Assembly: GCA_045546875.1 (NCBI GenBank) | Contig: JAZQDP010000227.1 | Coordinates: forward strand, 1 to 10,918 | From: RUG11551 sp045546875 | Lineage (GTDB): Bacteria; Planctomycetota; Planctomycetia; Pirellulales; Thermoguttaceae | Reading direction: 5' to 3' | Length of the DNA stretch: 10,918 bases | In this document: positions 1 to 6,971 of the stretch, piece after piece | Position numbering within the stretch: the stretch's first letter is position 1 | How the letters are laid out: each line of letters starts with the position of its first letter | Program-made: the position numbers and the translations under genes | The notes under the pieces: model-generated | Databases searched by the model: none | Seen by the model: only the letters and a program-made list of their open reading frames with translations | Told to the model about the DNA's origin: nothing

Positions 1-578
1 GTCATGCGGCTCGAGAAAAACTGCAGATTCAAATAAATCAAATTGAAGGTCAATTCCCTTTTACACATAAAAACGATTTGCAATCATCAGAGTATAAAAA
101 TAGCGTTATAAGAGAATACCGGAAAAAGATTCAAGACGCTAAAAAGGAATTTTTGCGATGGTTCGACTTGCGTAATGGATTTTTGACGCTTTATTTACAG
201 GCTAATAGAGGAACTCCCATTGTTGACCAGATTTGTCATGACGCTGTTTCGGCGCCGCGAGTTTTCAATTCAGTTCTGCGTTTAATCACACTAACTGTTG
301 CTGGAACCACGCACGTGCCCGATATCGTTCATTATGCTCAAAATCTGGCTATTGGCGACAAACTGTCGTTACTGCGAGAACCAAACAACGAATACGATTC
401 TAATGCCATTATGGTTTTGAATCAAAATGAAAAGAAAATAGGGTATATTCCTAAAAATAACAACCCCATATTGGCAGCCATGCTTGATCAGGGAGCGTTG
501 CTTTACGCAGAAGTCAAGAGCGTTGAACTTGCCGGGACGTGGGTTAAAATTGTTATCAATGTTTTTTTGCAAAATTAG
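1..578 (+). CDS. HIRAN-domain protein, 5' end outside window
   Basis: The frame is open from the left edge (first full codon at 3) to the TAG at 576-578, with no stop before the TTG at 78. This is therefore the C-terminal ~191 residues of a longer protein, not a short protein starting at TTG. The last ~95 residues fit a HIRAN domain: LTVAGTTHV, then LLREPNNEYDSNAIMV, then KKIGYIPKNNNPILAAMLDQG and a closing beta-rich stretch. HIRAN domains are known from HLTF/Rad5-type helicases, where they bind 3' DNA ends, and from small bacterial proteins linked to stalled forks or damage repair. The visible region before it is charged and probably helical (EYRKKIQDAKKEFLRWF). The domain call is fairly firm; the full architecture and function are not visible. 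The WYL regulator starts 46 bases downstream on the same strand, suggesting cotranscription. Confidence 0.75.
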   Translation, partial: HAAREKLQIQINQIEGQFPFTHKNDLQSSEYKNSVIREYRKKIQDAKKEFLRWFDLRNGFLTLYLQANRGTPIVDQICHDAVSAPRVFNSVLRLITLTVAGTTHVPDIVHYAQNLAIGDKLSLLREPNNEYDSNAIMVLNQNEKKIGYIPKNNNPILAAMLDQGALLYAEVKSVELAGTWVKIVINVFLQN

Positions 579-624
579 AGGGGTTAAAACATTTATAGTT
601 ATTAAACGTTAAGGAATTCATATT

Positions 625-1623
625 ATGGAAAAAAGCAAACAGATTGAACGACATTGGGCATTGTTAAAATGCCTGTCTCATAATCCCGAAGGACTGACGC
701 TTGAACAGTTGTCAACGAAGCTTCAGGTTAGTTCACGAACCGTTCAGCGCGATATAATGTGCATGAAATCTGCGGGTGTAGAGATTAATGAAGATCAAAC
801 AGAACCGTCTGGAAAAAAAGTGTTTTGTTTTGCACATTCCGATGATCAAGGCAGCGTTAGTTTTTCCTATGACGAAGCAGTCGCGTTTTATATCGGGCGT
901 CAGTTTCTCGAACCAATGATGGGTTCGATTATCTGGTCTGCAGTAAACTCTGGTTTACAAAAAATCCGTAAAGTTATCGGGGGGAGAACTCTGTTTTTTT
1001 GCGACCACCTTGCCACTAAATTTTTTCAAACCAAAGTAGGGTGGAGTAATTACGCTTCCAAAAGACAGTATCTTGATGAAATTCTTTTGGGACTTGAGGA
1101 TTATCGTTGCGTTAAAATCCAGTATAGATCGCAGGATGCGCCAAAATCTGAAGTTTATACAATTGATCCTTATCATATTTTGATGCATAGGGGATCAATT
1201 TATATCATTGGATATTCTCATAAATCCATGGGGATTAGACACTGGAAACTCGATCGGGTTGAAGATGCAATTGCGTTGGGAAGCAAATTTGAAAAACCTG
1301 CCGATTTCTCTATTGGAAAGTACATGGACGGTTCGTTTGGCGTTGTTCATTTCCCCACAGAAAAGTTACAGAAAGTTCAAATCAGGTTTGATGAATCTGT
1401 TGCACGATATGTTGGCGAACATAATTGGTCGTCGTCGCAAAAAATTACCGTTCAATCAGATGGCTCCATTATTCTGGATTTGCAACTTAACAATACTGTA
1501 GAACTCAAAAGTTGGATTTTAGGGTTTGGACCGCACGCAGAAGTAATTAAACCAAGTTCTTTGCGAGACGAAATTCTTGTCGACTTGGAATCAATGTTAA
1601 AAAAGTATAATCAAAACAAGTAA
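625..1623 (+). CDS. wHTH-WYL-WCX transcriptional regulator
   Basis: A 332-residue protein starting at ATG 625, with AAGGA at 611-615 as ribosome binding site. Residues ~8-52 form an HTH_11-type winged helix (LTLEQLSTKLQVSSRTVQRDI is the recognition region). Residues ~150-220 match a WYL domain, with the core written as SIYIIGY instead of the eponymous W-Y-L and followed by HWKLDRVEDA. Residues ~245-325 fit the C-terminal WCX extension. WYL proteins are ligand-responsive regulators; family members such as PafBC, BrxR and CapW control DNA-damage responses or phage-defence operons, and the WYL fold is thought to sense nucleic acids. The ligand and target here are unknown. Its place right after a HIRAN gene fits a DNA-repair or defence role, but that is inference. 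No intrinsic terminator is obvious after the stop. Confidence 0.85.
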   Translation: MEKSKQIERHWALLKCLSHNPEGLTLEQLSTKLQVSSRTVQRDIMCMKSAGVEINEDQTEPSGKKVFCFAHSDDQGSVSFSYDEAVAFYIGRQFLEPMMGSIIWSAVNSGLQKIRKVIGGRTLFFCDHLATKFFQTKVGWSNYASKRQYLDEILLGLEDYRCVKIQYRSQDAPKSEVYTIDPYHILMHRGSIYIIGYSHKSMGIRHWKLDRVEDAIALGSKFEKPADFSIGKYMDGSFGVVHFPTEKLQKVQIRFDESVARYVGEHNWSSSQKITVQSDGSIILDLQLNNTVELKSWILGFGPHAEVIKPSSLRDEILVDLESMLKKYNQNK

Positions 1624-1701
1624 ACATCGACGATTGTATTTGATATTATTGTCAGATTATTTGATGGATAATTGTCAATGATTGATATTTTACGCTATCA
1701 C

Positions 1702-1729
1702 TTGACATATTGGCTATTTGATATATATT
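1702..1729 (+). promoter_or_regulatory. Sigma70-type promoter for pgi-slyX
   Basis: A perfect TTGACA (1702-1707) is followed, after 16 bases, by TATATT (1724-1729). It lies in the AT-rich 202-base gap between the WYL gene and pgi, giving a predicted leader of roughly 90 bases. TGTCAA at 1673-1678 is an inverted copy of the -35 box and could be part of an operator, though it may be chance in AT-rich DNA. Confidence 0.6.
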
Positions 1730-1825
1730 AGACATTTGTTTTGGGTTCTGCGTTGTTTCTAAATAGAAGACCAGAATCTTACAGGTGATTTGTAGCTTTG
1801 TTTTCCTGTTTTTACAAGAAGAATT

Positions 1826-3439
1826 ATGCCCAATCCTATCGATTTGCCAGCGTGGAAGACGCTTGAGTTATTATACAATCAAAAAAAAGATGTAACGTTG
1901 CGCGATCTGTTTAGCTCTGACTGCAACCGTGCTGAGACTTTTTGGAAGTCGGCGTGTGGTTTAACGTTAGATTTTTCTAAAAACCGCATTGATTCTGAAA
2001 TTTTTGCGGCATTAATTGACCTCGCACGACAGGCTGGAGTTGAGTCCATGCGAGAAAAAATGTTTTCCGGCAAAAAGATTAATCTGACGGAAAACAGAGC
2101 TGTTTTGCACATTGCGCTTCGCAATCGGTCTAACACCCCCATTTTCGTTGACGATGTCAACGTTATGGACGAAGTTAACGCTGTTTTGGAACACATGGCG
2201 GCTTTTTCACGTCAGATTCGTTCTGGCGAATGGAAAGGGTATACCGGTAAGCCGATTAAAAATATCGTTAATATCGGCATTGGCGGTTCTGATTTGGGAC
2301 CGGTCATGGCTTACGAAGCCCTCAAACCGTATTCCGACAGAAATCTAACCGTTCGCTTTGTTTCCAACATTGATGGAACTCATTTTGCTGAAGCGGTTCG
2401 CGATCTCAATGCTGAAGAAACGTTGTTTATTGTAGCCAGCAAGACGTTTACAACGTTGGAAACCATGACTAATGCCGCTTCTGCACGAAAATGGCTTCTG
2501 GATGCGCTGAAAGACAATGCGGCTGTTGCCCGGCATTTTGTTGCCCTTTCTACTAACAAAGAAAAGGTGGAACAATTTGGCATTGATCCGGCTAACATGT
2601 TTGCGTTCTGGAACTGGGTTGGAGGTCGTTATTCTTTGCCGTCGGCAATTGGTTTGTCGCTGATGATTGCTATTGGACCAGAGAATTTCGAGAAGCTTTT
2701 GGAAGGCTATCATGCAATGGACAACCATTTCCAAAATGCTCCTCTGGACGAAAACCTTCCGGTCATTTTGGCGCTTCTTGGCATCTGGTATAACAATTTC
2801 TTTAACGCCGCAAGTCATGCAATTTTGCCTTATGACCAGTACCTCAGTCGATTTGCCGCTTATTTCCAGCAGGGCGATATGGAGTCAAACGGTAAATACA
2901 TTACTCGAGAAGGCTCTCGCGTTGAATGGCAAACTGGACCAATTATCTGGGGAGAACCTGGAACAAACGGTCAGCATGCCTTCTATCAATTGCTTCATCA
3001 GGGAACGAAACTTGTTCCGGTCGATTTTATCGCCTTTGCCAAGAGTCATAATCCACTGGGAGATCATCACGTGAAATTGATTGCCAACGTCTTTGCGCAA
3101 TCAGAAGCATTGGCGTTCGGTAAAACTGCAGATCAGGTTCGAGCAGAAGGCGTTGCAGAAGAACTTGTTCCCCACAAAGTTTTTGAGGGAAATCGCCCAA
3201 GCAATGTTATTCTTGCCAAAGAACTCACGCCTCAAACGCTGGGAAGTCTCATTGCTTTGTATGAACACAAAATATTTGTACAGGGCGTTATCTGGAATGT
3301 CAATTCATACGATCAATGGGGAGTTGAATTGGGGAAAGCCTTGGCAAAGAACATTTTGCCCGAATTGGAATCCAACGATGCGCTCAACCATGATTCCTCA
3401 ACCAACCGCTTGATTCAATGGTTCCGTGATAACAAATAA
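1826..3439 (+). CDS. pgi: Glucose-6-phosphate isomerase
   Basis: A 537-residue cytoplasmic enzyme interconverting glucose-6-phosphate and fructose-6-phosphate in glycolysis and gluconeogenesis. The length matches the long bacterial/eukaryotic PGI type (E. coli ~549). Visible landmarks are NIGIGGSDLGP (~149-159), SNIDGTH (~180-186), the phosphate-binding ASKTFTT (~204-210), the signature WGEPGTNGQHAFYQLLHQGT with catalytic Glu377, GDHHVK with the catalytic His at 414/415, and DQWGVELGK with catalytic Lys504. The gene appears intact. The ATG at 1826 is preceded only by a weak purine-rich AAGAAG-like site. A strong promoter lies upstream, and the stop overlaps the slyX start by one base (TAATG), indicating translational coupling. 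Confidence 0.98.
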   Translation: MPNPIDLPAWKTLELLYNQKKDVTLRDLFSSDCNRAETFWKSACGLTLDFSKNRIDSEIFAALIDLARQAGVESMREKMFSGKKINLTENRAVLHIALRNRSNTPIFVDDVNVMDEVNAVLEHMAAFSRQIRSGEWKGYTGKPIKNIVNIGIGGSDLGPVMAYEALKPYSDRNLTVRFVSNIDGTHFAEAVRDLNAEETLFIVASKTFTTLETMTNAASARKWLLDALKDNAAVARHFVALSTNKEKVEQFGIDPANMFAFWNWVGGRYSLPSAIGLSLMIAIGPENFEKLLEGYHAMDNHFQNAPLDENLPVILALLGIWYNNFFNAASHAILPYDQYLSRFAAYFQQGDMESNGKYITREGSRVEWQTGPIIWGEPGTNGQHAFYQLLHQGTKLVPVDFIAFAKSHNPLGDHHVKLIANVFAQSEALAFGKTADQVRAEGVAEELVPHKVFEGNRPSNVILAKELTPQTLGSLIALYEHKIFVQGVIWNVNSYDQWGVELGKALAKNILPELESNDALNHDSSTNRLIQWFRDNK

Positions 3440-3678
3440 TGGATAGTAATACACCGGAAACAGACGGATTTGGCGTTCCCAATACCACCAAGCTTGAAGA
3501 GAGAATGGCGTGGTGTGAGGAGTATCTTGACCAGATCAACAGCGCGCTGATAGATTTATACAAACGCGTTGAAGATTTGTCTCGAAAAAACGATCGTCTT
3601 ATAGACGAAGTTCGTGCGTTGCAAAATCGATCAACCGAGCCGTTTAATCCGCGTGATGAAAAGCCGCCGCATTATTGA
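3439..3678 (+). CDS. slyX: SlyX family protein
   Basis: A 79-residue, highly charged protein. Residues ~18-66 form a predicted coiled coil (LEERMAWCEEYLDQINSALI onward to RALQNR), followed by a short linker and the C-terminal PPHY that is characteristic of SlyX. SlyX is a small conserved protein of unknown biochemical function. The start codon shares its first A with the pgi stop, so the two genes are very likely one operon and translationally coupled. The link to pgi is unusual for slyX as known from enterobacteria and may be lineage-specific. The gene converges on the membrane-protein gene, with stops only 15 bases apart. Confidence 0.85.
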   Translation: MDSNTPETDGFGVPNTTKLEERMAWCEEYLDQINSALIDLYKRVEDLSRKNDRLIDEVRALQNRSTEPFNPRDEKPPHY

Positions 3679-3714
3679 TTTATGCGTTGAGAATTAAGCT
3701 GCTGTATAAATCAA
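3675..3714. repeat. Inverted repeat between convergent gene ends
   Basis: TTGATTTAT (3675-3683) and ATAAATCAA (3706-3714) form a perfect 9-bp inverted repeat with a 22-base loop, spanning the slyX stop and the end of the opposing gene. It could act as a bidirectional mRNA 3'-end structure, but it is AT-rich and lacks a T-run on either strand, so it is not a classical intrinsic terminator. A second perfect 10-bp hairpin (3739-3748 with 3757-3766, 8-base loop) lies just inside the minus-strand gene. Confidence 0.35.
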
Positions 3715-4497
3715 ATAGGCAACGTAACTTAAAATCAGAATGGCAACGTATAAAAGCGTTGCCATTACTGGAACCAGCGCCCAAAGGCACGCTTTTAATT
3801 CTTGAAGAAACCTTTGCGTCTCTACATCGTAACGGATGCCATGGGGCATATTTTCCACAAAGGTTATTTTCTTTGAATCGTTGTCTTCAACGAACAAGAG
3901 CATAGCTGGGATTTGTGTGAAAACGTCCAGTTTGTCTGTAGCAATGTCAACCGTATGAATCATATTTGCTTTGTCTTTATAAGCAATTGTCATGACGTCA
4001 ACGTCTGTATCGTCAATAAAACCGGAACGTTTCGTTTTGTTGACTTTAACCAGAAAGCCCAGCGTACAAAATTCGCGTTTCATTCGACGAATATCTGTTA
4101 ACGCTAAACGTATTTTTTGTATTGTAACGTATACAAAGGAAATAAACAAAAGCGTTGCAGGAATACTCATGAAAACAATTAAGTCATATTCCGGCTGGTC
4201 GCAAAAGATAAGAATCTGCAATAATAATACGATTCCAAAGCCAATGCCGAAAATACACAACTCTGTACGAGTGTATCTGCTAAAAATTTGCGTTATTAGC
4301 AGTTGCCAATTGACGGAACGTTTTTCAGCCTGGTTTATTTCATCAGCATAGAACTCTCGAGATCGGTACTCCTCTTGCATATTAGCGCGAACCATGGCAA
4401 GAAATTGATTGCGTTCTTCCTCTTCTTCAGGAGTGAGTTCTTCGGATTGATCTTGAGAATCATCATCTGGATTTGATTCAATAATTTCTTCTTCCAT
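3694..4497 (-). CDS. Hypothetical three-helix membrane protein
   Basis: A 267-residue protein that I do not recognise. The first ~32 residues are very acidic (many Glu/Asp, including LTPEEEEERN). Likely membrane helices are at ~80-99 (ELCIFGIGFGIVLLLQILIF), ~105-125 (DLIVFMSIPATLLFISFVYV) and ~238-264 (LWALVPVMATLLYVAILILS onward). Between helices 2 and 3 is a ~110-residue soluble domain with beta-rich, charged character (SGFIDDTDVDVMTIAYKDKA). The layout loosely resembles DUF3592-type membrane proteins, but I see no diagnostic motif. It starts 30 bases downstream of the LipM-like gene on the same strand, so it may be cotranscribed with it. No good ribosome binding site is visible before the ATG at 4497. 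Confidence 0.75.
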   Translation of the reverse strand: MEEEIIESNPDDDSQDQSEELTPEEEEERNQFLAMVRANMQEEYRSREFYADEINQAEKRSVNWQLLITQIFSRYTRTELCIFGIGFGIVLLLQILIFCDQPEYDLIVFMSIPATLLFISFVYVTIQKIRLALTDIRRMKREFCTLGFLVKVNKTKRSGFIDDTDVDVMTIAYKDKANMIHTVDIATDKLDVFTQIPAMLLFVEDNDSKKITFVENMPHGIRYDVETQRFLQELKACLWALVPVMATLLYVAILILSYVAYLIYTAA

Positions 4498-4527
4498 ATT
4501 TTATATTTTGTTTAGAATAAATAGCTG

Positions 4528-5265
4528 TTATTTCCGCTTCCAGTCAGGATTGGAGTATTTTTCAGCTGCGATCTGTTCGACTATTTGGTCTGTAATGTCT
4601 GCAGGACGATTAACAGGGATAAATTGGACGTCTAACGCCTTTGCCAGCGCAGGTTCCCATAGCTCTATAAGACGCTGTGAAGTGAGGGGTTCGGGAAGTT
4701 TTACCAAATCATTAATTCCTAACAGCTGAGGTTCAATTTGCGATTGATCCAGTAAAATACTGCCGTGTTGTAGTACTGCCTGTTGCGTTCGACGTTGAGC
4801 AGACCCTGTGATTTTATATTCTGTTCCCGCTTCATCGCTAAGGATAATATCAAATCGACTGCGGCGCTGAAAGCATAAAAAAGGTTTATCCTTCTCGCGT
4901 GCAGGCGGGTCGTCGCATGCATTGCGAGCCGGAACCCCAATGGAATGTAAGACGCCTATGAGTGAATTGTGTACAACGCCATACAGATCCGGTCCTAAAT
5001 CGAACTGCGGACTATGAACAGGAAAAACGAGGCTGTAGGTCAATTCGTTATCGTGTACGATGGCTCCGCCGCCTGTTGTGCGTCGAACTGTCGAACTGAT
5101 TAAAGGACTTTTATCTGATGTTTGAAAGTACCCTAAAGAAACAGTAGGCTTGTCCCAGCGATAGAATCGACAAAGAGGCTTTGCCCGACGGAGCGCCGCC
5201 TCGTCAAAGGACATGTTCCAAATACCAGGGTGTGCTGAATCGATAAAAAGTTCGCAAGGAATCAT
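4528..5265 (-). CDS. LipM/LplA-family octanoyl- or lipoyl-protein transferase
   Basis: A 245-residue cytoplasmic enzyme of the BPL_LplA_LipB fold, which attaches octanoyl or lipoyl groups to carrier proteins such as GcsH or E2 subunits. Landmarks: NMSFDEAAL near the N-terminus, RFYRWDKPTVSLGYFQ (~33-48), RRTTGGGAIVHDNELTYSLV (~61-80), LCFQRRSRFDI (~130-140), KITGSAQRR with the conserved lysine at 151, and LQHGSILLD (~165-173). The layout follows Bacillus LipM. Cys131 in the CF motif falls where LipM has its catalytic cysteine, while LplA ligases lack it; hence octanoyltransferase (LipM-type) is more likely than an ATP-dependent ligase. The C-terminal AEKYSNPDWKRK also resembles the LipM tail. 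The start at ATG 5265 has no strong ribosome binding site. It follows the DUF4912 gene by 71 bases. Confidence 0.88.
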   Translation of the reverse strand: MIPCELFIDSAHPGIWNMSFDEAALRRAKPLCRFYRWDKPTVSLGYFQTSDKSPLISSTVRRTTGGGAIVHDNELTYSLVFPVHSPQFDLGPDLYGVVHNSLIGVLHSIGVPARNACDDPPAREKDKPFLCFQRRSRFDIILSDEAGTEYKITGSAQRRTQQAVLQHGSILLDQSQIEPQLLGINDLVKLPEPLTSQRLIELWEPALAKALDVQFIPVNRPADITDQIVEQIAAEKYSNPDWKRK

Positions 5266-5268
5266 CGT

Positions 5269-5297
5269 ATACGTTTGTTAAGGATACGTTTTTAAGG
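5269..5297. repeat. Short tandem repeat upstream of LipM-like gene
   Basis: Two adjacent near-identical units, ATACGTTTGTTAAGG (5269-5283) and ATACGTTTTTAAGG (5284-5297), differ by one inserted base. They sit directly before the minus-strand start at 5265; the 8-bp palindrome CGTATACG (5266-5273) overlaps the first unit. They occupy the place where a ribosome binding site or operator would be. Function unknown. Confidence 0.55.
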
Positions 5298-5336
5298 GAA
5301 AAACGTAATATTGTGCGTAACCGTATACCACAAAGG

Positions 5337-6674
5337 TTATTCGTTAGACGAATCGTCCAGTGCGCAGTAAACCGGTTCGAGGAATCGTGTAACTCGTTCT
5401 AAAGACAGAACGATTGTTCTTTGTTGGAACCCATCTCCGCTTGAGGCGACAACAGGGAAAATTTGGCGTCTGTCAGGAAGCTCAACTCGCATGAGGAACT
5501 CGCCGTCTTCGTCGACAATAATCGGATACCCGCGAACCGTAACGTGAGCGCCTGGCAATGTTCGACCAAAAATAATCGCTTTAGCGTCTATATGGAAAGG
5601 AAATCCTTTATCGTCAAAATTTGTCAGACGATCCACTTTGGCAGATTTTGCAAATGCTGCTGCGCCGAGCTTGCGACGTTGATCGTCAATCATTTGACGA
5701 ACATGGTATGCTTCTTCGCTAGGCGTCTGCGCTTGAAGATGCGTTCCGTCTGAGAAATCAGACATCGAATCGTTGAATTCAAAAGCGCTTTCGAAGCCCT
5801 TGGCTGTGTCAGAAGATGTTGTGGTAACGGTATTGCTGGTAAGAATTGTAAAAAACTTGCCGTTTTCGGTAATGTACCCCAGTTCAACCTGATAGCTTGC
5901 GGGGATGCCGTCAATATCTATAAACCAGTTTCCTGCTTTAGGAAGGATTTCGATGTTTCGTACTGCTCGACGAGAATTGAATCCATCGTTAGGTCGAACT
6001 TCAAAAAGACGAAGCGCAGGTTTGGCGTAATGCCAATCCGCTCCTAAAGCTGCACGAACGCGATCTTTAGTGCGTTGTCTGACATGCCATGTTACGTGAA
6101 TCCAGTAGGCGTCTCGAGCTTTGAGGATTATGCTGTCTTCTTCCTCTTTCATCTGTTGAGTGAATTTGCGGTCTGTCTCGGATTGCTGCGCCAAATCCGA
6201 TTTGAGATCCATTACACTTGAATTGGATGTGATTTTACGCAGCATTGACGGGGGAGTAAAACCGGGCGCCCCAGGCGTACCAGGAACAGGAACGGAACTT
6301 CCTGTAAGACCGTACTCGTTAAAAGTTATATTAGAACTGGCGGCAATTTGCCGAGCTGATAGTTCAGGTTCTGATTTTGTACAGGATTGAGCTGGATTCT
6401 GTTGAGCAACAGAAGGATTAGATTTATGTTTTGAAGAAGTCTCTTTGGATGTTGTAGAAGATTTTGAAGATATTTCTGATTTTGAAGACGAAGCCGTTTC
6501 TTTAGAAGATTTTATTGACGTTTTATAATTTTTCCCTGTTGCTTTTGACTGTGTACAAGAAATTAACGCATCAATAAGCTCTTTTTTACGCATATCATGC
6601 CAGCCGGGAATTCCTTGGCTTTTTGCCATTTGTCCCAGTTCTTTAGCGGTGTATTGTTCCAATTGTTTTGACAC
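5337..6674 (-). CDS. SAP/Rho-N and DUF4912 domain protein
   Basis: A 445-residue protein from the GTG at 6674. An in-frame ATG at 6710 would add 12 residues, but the GGAGG site at 6681-6685 lies inside that extension and is spaced exactly 6 bases before the GTG, and the product then begins (M)SKQLEQYTAKEL like other SAP-type N-termini. Residues ~5-38 form a SAP/Rho-N nucleic-acid-binding module (YTAKELGQMAKSQGIPGWHD then MRKKELIDALI). Residues ~39-105 are Ser/Lys/Thr-rich and disordered. A Pro/Gly stretch (VPVPGTPGAPGF) follows at ~128-139. DUF4912 spans ~183-285 (DAYWIHVTWHVRQRTKDRVR to GKFFTILTSNTVT). A second beta domain lies at ~360-430 (AIIFGRTLPGAHVTVRGYPI then VDEDGEFLMRVELPDRR). Role unknown; DNA or RNA binding is inferred from the SAP module. 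It has a promoter-like sequence upstream and may lead a three-gene minus-strand operon. Confidence 0.88.
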   Translation of the reverse strand: MSKQLEQYTAKELGQMAKSQGIPGWHDMRKKELIDALISCTQSKATGKNYKTSIKSSKETASSSKSEISSKSSTTSKETSSKHKSNPSVAQQNPAQSCTKSEPELSARQIAASSNITFNEYGLTGSSVPVPGTPGAPGFTPPSMLRKITSNSSVMDLKSDLAQQSETDRKFTQQMKEEEDSIILKARDAYWIHVTWHVRQRTKDRVRAALGADWHYAKPALRLFEVRPNDGFNSRRAVRNIEILPKAGNWFIDIDGIPASYQVELGYITENGKFFTILTSNTVTTTSSDTAKGFESAFEFNDSMSDFSDGTHLQAQTPSEEAYHVRQMIDDQRRKLGAAAFAKSAKVDRLTNFDDKGFPFHIDAKAIIFGRTLPGAHVTVRGYPIIVDEDGEFLMRVELPDRRQIFPVVASSGDGFQQRTIVLSLERVTRFLEPVYCALDDSSNE

Positions 6675-6680
6675 GACGTT

Positions 6681-6685
6681 CCTCC
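6681..6685 (-). promoter_or_regulatory. Ribosome binding site fixing a GTG start
   Basis: GGAGG on the minus strand, 6 bases before the GTG at 6674. It decides the start of the SAP/DUF4912 gene against the longer ATG start at 6710. Confidence 0.85.
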
Positions 6686-6750
6686 GGAAATCAATGTTGT
6701 TTATTTGCACGTTAAGGCAGGCTTTATGGAAGGCTATATAATTTATATCC

Positions 6751-6768
6751 TTATGGATTTATCCATAA
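6751..6768. promoter_or_regulatory. Palindrome, possible operator
   Basis: TTATGGAT and ATCCATAA are perfect inverted repeats around a central TT (8+2+8). A further ATCC at 6747-6750 makes an overlapping ATCC-TTAT-GGAT arrangement. It lies in the divergent gap between the DUF4912 and thioredoxin genes, within the predicted leader of the former. This is typical of a dimeric regulator site, but the regulator is unknown. Confidence 0.4.
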
Positions 6769-6792
6769 TCATTTGAACTGCAAATTATCTAT

Positions 6793-6820
6793 ATTATAAG
6801 TCCGTTTTCTAATCTTACAA
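6793..6820 (-). promoter_or_regulatory. Putative promoter for the DUF4912 gene
   Basis: On the minus strand TTGTAA (6820-6815) is followed after 16 bases by a consensus TATAAT (6798-6793). The predicted leader to the GTG at 6674 is about 110 bases and includes the 6751-6768 palindrome. The surrounding DNA is very AT-rich, so chance matches are possible. Confidence 0.45.
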
Positions 6821-6896
6821 GGATTTAAAGGCGATTTGAACCGAAAAATTTTGAAAATTTTTCTATTTTTTTAAAATATTGTGGTTTCTGAGGCTA

Positions 6897-6925
6897 TTGT
6901 TTTTTATTTTCAGATGGTTTATAAT
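6897..6925 (+). promoter_or_regulatory. Putative promoter for the thioredoxin-like gene
   Basis: TTGTTT (6897-6902), a 17-base spacer and a consensus TATAAT (6920-6925). The gene starts at 6972 behind AGGAG at 6959-6963, giving a leader of about 40 bases. Confidence 0.55.
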
Positions 6926-6971
6926 GCAGTTTGAAGAAATGTAGAAGTTTTTTTCCTTAGGAGAAAAATCA

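Noticed and set aside
78..578. A short protein starting at the TTG at 78
   Set aside because: The same frame is open without a stop to the left edge, there is no ribosome binding site before the TTG, and the sequence reads as the tail of a longer protein.
3739..3766. Perfect 10-bp hairpin as a terminator for pgi-slyX
   Set aside because: It has no T-run on either strand and lies in the coding sequence of the opposing gene; it may be only a codon-level palindrome.
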